From: a virus
Virus record (IMG/VR): IMGVR_UViG_3300045120_000065
Coordinates: 1 to 24,414 of that record
Length of the DNA: 24,414 nucleotides
Direction: 5' to 3' (one strand)
Position 1 is the first letter of the stretch; each line of letters opens with the position of its first letter. Under the pieces are notes generated by a model, which worked only from the letters and a program-made list of their open reading frames with translations, had not been told where the DNA came from and searched no databases. The position numbers were made by a program, and so were the translations under genes. Positions 22,988-24,414 of this stretch are shown one piece after another.

Positions 22988-23497
22988 CGTCGTCCACTGG
23001 CCTCAATGTTTCTTCCAGCTTGCTCGTCCACTTGACGTGCCGGGCAATTTCAGAAAATGGCATATCAAGAAACTCGCGCGGATTACGCCCGTAATACTTC
23101 GCTAACCGATAACAGTCTAGGATGAAGTTGCCCTCTACATCTCTGGAATAAAAAAACGATGCGCCAGAGCCAAGGCTGCGTACCCCCAATCTTTAGGATG
23201 CATAGACTTGATTGTAGAAGGCGGCACTCCAGCGAGCCGAGACATCATGGCAAACATTGCCTTCGTCTCGAACGTCATCTTTGGCATCTCACCAGTCATA
23301 AAATCAATCATGACTGGCGTACCACAGATCTCGATGTCTCCTGCGGTTGGTTCACGAAATCGTAATTCCTGAACCTCTTCACCGTGCGCAATAACTTTCT
23401 TACGCAGCGGTATTACAAGATCTGTAGAAACTTCTGCCCCATTGACTTTCTTTGGCTCGTCCGTCTTGGGTGCTTGTGGTTCTGTTTCATCTACCAT
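22980..23497 (-). CDS. Frameshifted tail assembly chaperone fusion (GT-like)
   Basis: This is the predicted long product made when ribosomes slip -1 at 23150-23156. It shares the first 116 residues with the short chaperone and then continues for 56 residues in the -1 frame (YSRDVEGNFILDCYRLAKYYG and on to VDDDA), 172 residues in all. The downstream frame has no credible start of its own. This organisation is universal in lambda-, P2- and Mu-type tails: the short form (G or E) and the fused form (GT or E+E') bind the tape measure and deliver tube subunits. The region overlaps the start of the first tape-measure gene by eight bases. Confidence 0.85.
23135..23497 (-). CDS. Tail assembly chaperone, short form (G/E-like)
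   Basis: A 120-residue protein starting at ATG 23497, one base before the tube gene stop. It has an acidic-basic N-terminus (about 1-20, PQAPKTDEPKK), then VIPLRKKVIAHGEEVQELRFREP (28-50), TAGDIEICG and a C-terminal helical part with MMSRLAGVPPSTIKSMHPKDWG (88-109) that matches the mu-type tail chaperone (gpE-like, DUF-type) pattern. It ends RFFIPEM with TAG. Its last residues lie over the slippery site, so a fraction of ribosomes make the longer fusion. The chaperones are not in the virion. Confidence 0.83.
   Translation of the reverse strand: MVDETEPQAPKTDEPKKVNGAEVSTDLVIPLRKKVIAHGEEVQELRFREPTAGDIEICGTPVMIDFMTGEMPKMTFETKAMFAMMSRLAGVPPSTIKSMHPKDWGYAALALAHRFFIPEM
23150..23156 (-). promoter_or_regulatory. 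Programmed -1 frameshift slippery site
   Basis: The minus strand reads T TTT TTT in the 0 frame (codons CGT TTT TTT ATT), a classical X XXY YYZ heptamer with all T. A -1 slip continues with TAT TCC AGA into the downstream open frame. The 0 frame ends 12 bases later at TAG 23135-23137. No strong stimulatory hairpin was identified by eye. Confidence 0.85.
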
Positions 23498-23860
23498 TTA
23501 TTGGATCTCATCGCAGCTGATGCCTTCCCACTTGACCCGTACGAGGCCATCGCGGGCATTGATCGCAAGGGCTGAAACACACCAGCCCTCACGCAGCACG
23601 TATGTTGCATTGTTGGCAAGTTCTGCCGTCACTGTAACGTTAACCTGCGCCTCGAAGTCTTCGATCGACAAACCCGGTACCGTTGATACGTCACCTTCGA
23701 TCGAAGGCACGCGCGGAAGCTCGCTGTAACCATGAATGTAATCTTGGCCAGCGAGACCCGCGCGCTCGATCACTGACGGAGTAATCGTGAAATTACCCCG
23801 CAATGGAAATTGATTGCCATCAACTTTGAGATAGGCAATCCCCGCTATTCTTTGTGCCAT
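23498..23860 (-). CDS. Tail tube protein (Mu gpM-like)
   Basis: A 120-residue protein starting MAQRIAGIAYLKVDGNQFPL. The beginning, with LRGNFTITPSVIERAGLAG (20-38), matches the phage tail tube family found in Mu-like tails (beta-sandwich subunits that form hexameric rings). AAAGGA lies nine bases before the ATG. A conserved-looking Cys pair (94 and 116) and the end REGWCVSALAINARDGLVRV are visible. It follows the sheath gene with a 27-base gap, as expected for sheath-tube pairs, and precedes the chaperone pair. Confidence 0.88.
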   Translation of the reverse strand: MAQRIAGIAYLKVDGNQFPLRGNFTITPSVIERAGLAGQDYIHGYSELPRVPSIEGDVSTVPGLSIEDFEAQVNVTVTAELANNATYVLREGWCVSALAINARDGLVRVKWEGISCDEIQ

Positions 23861-23887
23861 GTTTCAAATCCTTTCTATGGCCAGGAA

Positions 23888-24414
23888 TTAAACCGCAACC
23901 ACCGTATCGAGACCGCGATCGTATTGCAATCTGAACTGTGCCAAGACTGCAAACACCCTAAGCTGGTTCACTAAATCTGGTGGATACAAAACGTTAAGAC
24001 GATTGGGATCGTTAGGATCACGCTCAACGATCAGATTGTCCTTGAACGCCTTACCATTTTCCACGAGACCGTTGAACTCATCGATACGGTACTGCGCAAC
24101 TAATTCGGCTTTGATGATTTTCGGAGTGACGATCGCTTGGCCAGCGCCAAACCGGGTGCCATCATCTGCCAATTTACTACGGGGGTACTTACTCGTGATC
24201 GCCTGCCGCTGATTGCGTAGGAGCTTAGCAAGCGTTGCGAGCGTTGTTACCAGCTCATAGGCATCATCCGAATTGCCATAGAGATTTTTCTGGTAAGTGG
24301 TATTCTCTCGCATGATCATCGGAACGTCCACCGCTACCCGCTGCGTAGCAATGCCCGCGTAGGATAACCCATTGAGCTCCGATAGCAAGAACCTGCCATG
24401 CGATTGCGCTGGCA
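23888..24414 (-). CDS. Contractile tail sheath protein, C-terminal fragment (Mu gpL-like)
   Basis: The frame is open at the right edge, so only about the last 174 residues are seen. The visible part begins PAQSHGRFLL and contains RENTTYQKNLYGNSDDAYELVT and ITSKYPRSKLADDGTRFG, the DxYPRxKLAxDG-type motif near the C-terminus of Mu-type sheaths. It ends FRLQYDRGLDTVVAV. Sheath C-terminal strands interlock neighbouring subunits in the contractile lattice. Its order before a tube gene supports the call. The N-terminal part lies outside the window. Confidence 0.88.
   Translation of the reverse strand, partial: PAQSHGRFLLSELNGLSYAGIATQRVAVDVPMIMRENTTYQKNLYGNSDDAYELVTTLATLAKLLRNQRQAITSKYPRSKLADDGTRFGAGQAIVTPKIIKAELVAQYRIDEFNGLVENGKAFKDNLIVERDPNDPNRLNVLYPPDLVNQLRVFAVLAQFRLQYDRGLDTVVAV

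Noticed and set aside
1-24414. tRNA genes, insertion sequences, integrase or attachment site
   Set aside because: No cloverleaf-like sequence, transposase, recombinase or terminal repeat was recognised in the window.

Overview
This window is part of a tailed-phage (or prophage) genome with a contractile, Mu-type tail. The evidence is a Mu-like series on the minus strand running right to left: sheath, tube, frameshifted tail chaperone, tape measure, gp44/gp45-type hub and spike, DNA-circularization protein, gp46, gp47 and gp48, then fibres. The host cannot be read directly. Several small proteins resemble ones I associate with phages and genomes of alphaproteobacteria such as Bradyrhizobium, and two genes carry exosortase-type (PEP-CTERM/VPLPA-CTERM) sorting signals. 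Together these suggest a Gram-negative proteobacterial host that makes an exopolysaccharide or envelope anchored by an exosortase. No integrase, terminase, capsid gene, tRNA or CRISPR array is visible.

Positions 1-5908 (plus strand) hold a tightly packed set of mostly small genes. They begin with the end of a UvrD-like helicase, a zinc-ribbon protein, a Lys-rich DNA-binding-like protein with a terminator behind it, a possible winged-helix protein, a RuvC-like resolvase and several unknown small proteins linked by ATGA overlaps. These are followed by a membrane protein, two consecutive secreted proteins with C-terminal VPLPA-type sorting signals, a tiny membrane peptide, a long-stem terminator, and two more small genes.

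Positions 5909-6030 are a convergent junction with four hairpins in about 115 bases. The first has a U-run for the minus-strand transcript.

Positions 6030-7103 (minus strand) hold small membrane, secreted and cell-wall-like proteins that look like a lysis or envelope cassette. Positions 7114-12597 are the adhesion cassette: a twin LamG protein, two related collagen-like fibre proteins, a BppU-like protein, an unknown small protein and a beta-helix tail fibre or spike. Positions 12613-18846 are baseplate genes. Positions 18848-22987 hold two tandem paralogous tape-measure-like genes that share the N-terminal region but carry different putative wall-degrading domains. Positions 22980-24414 are the chaperone pair with a T TTT TTT slippery site, the tail tube and the end of the sheath.

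The most unusual items are the pair of exosortase-type substrates, the twin tape measures with different enzymatic ends, and a DNA-circularization protein interrupted by a single in-frame TAG.
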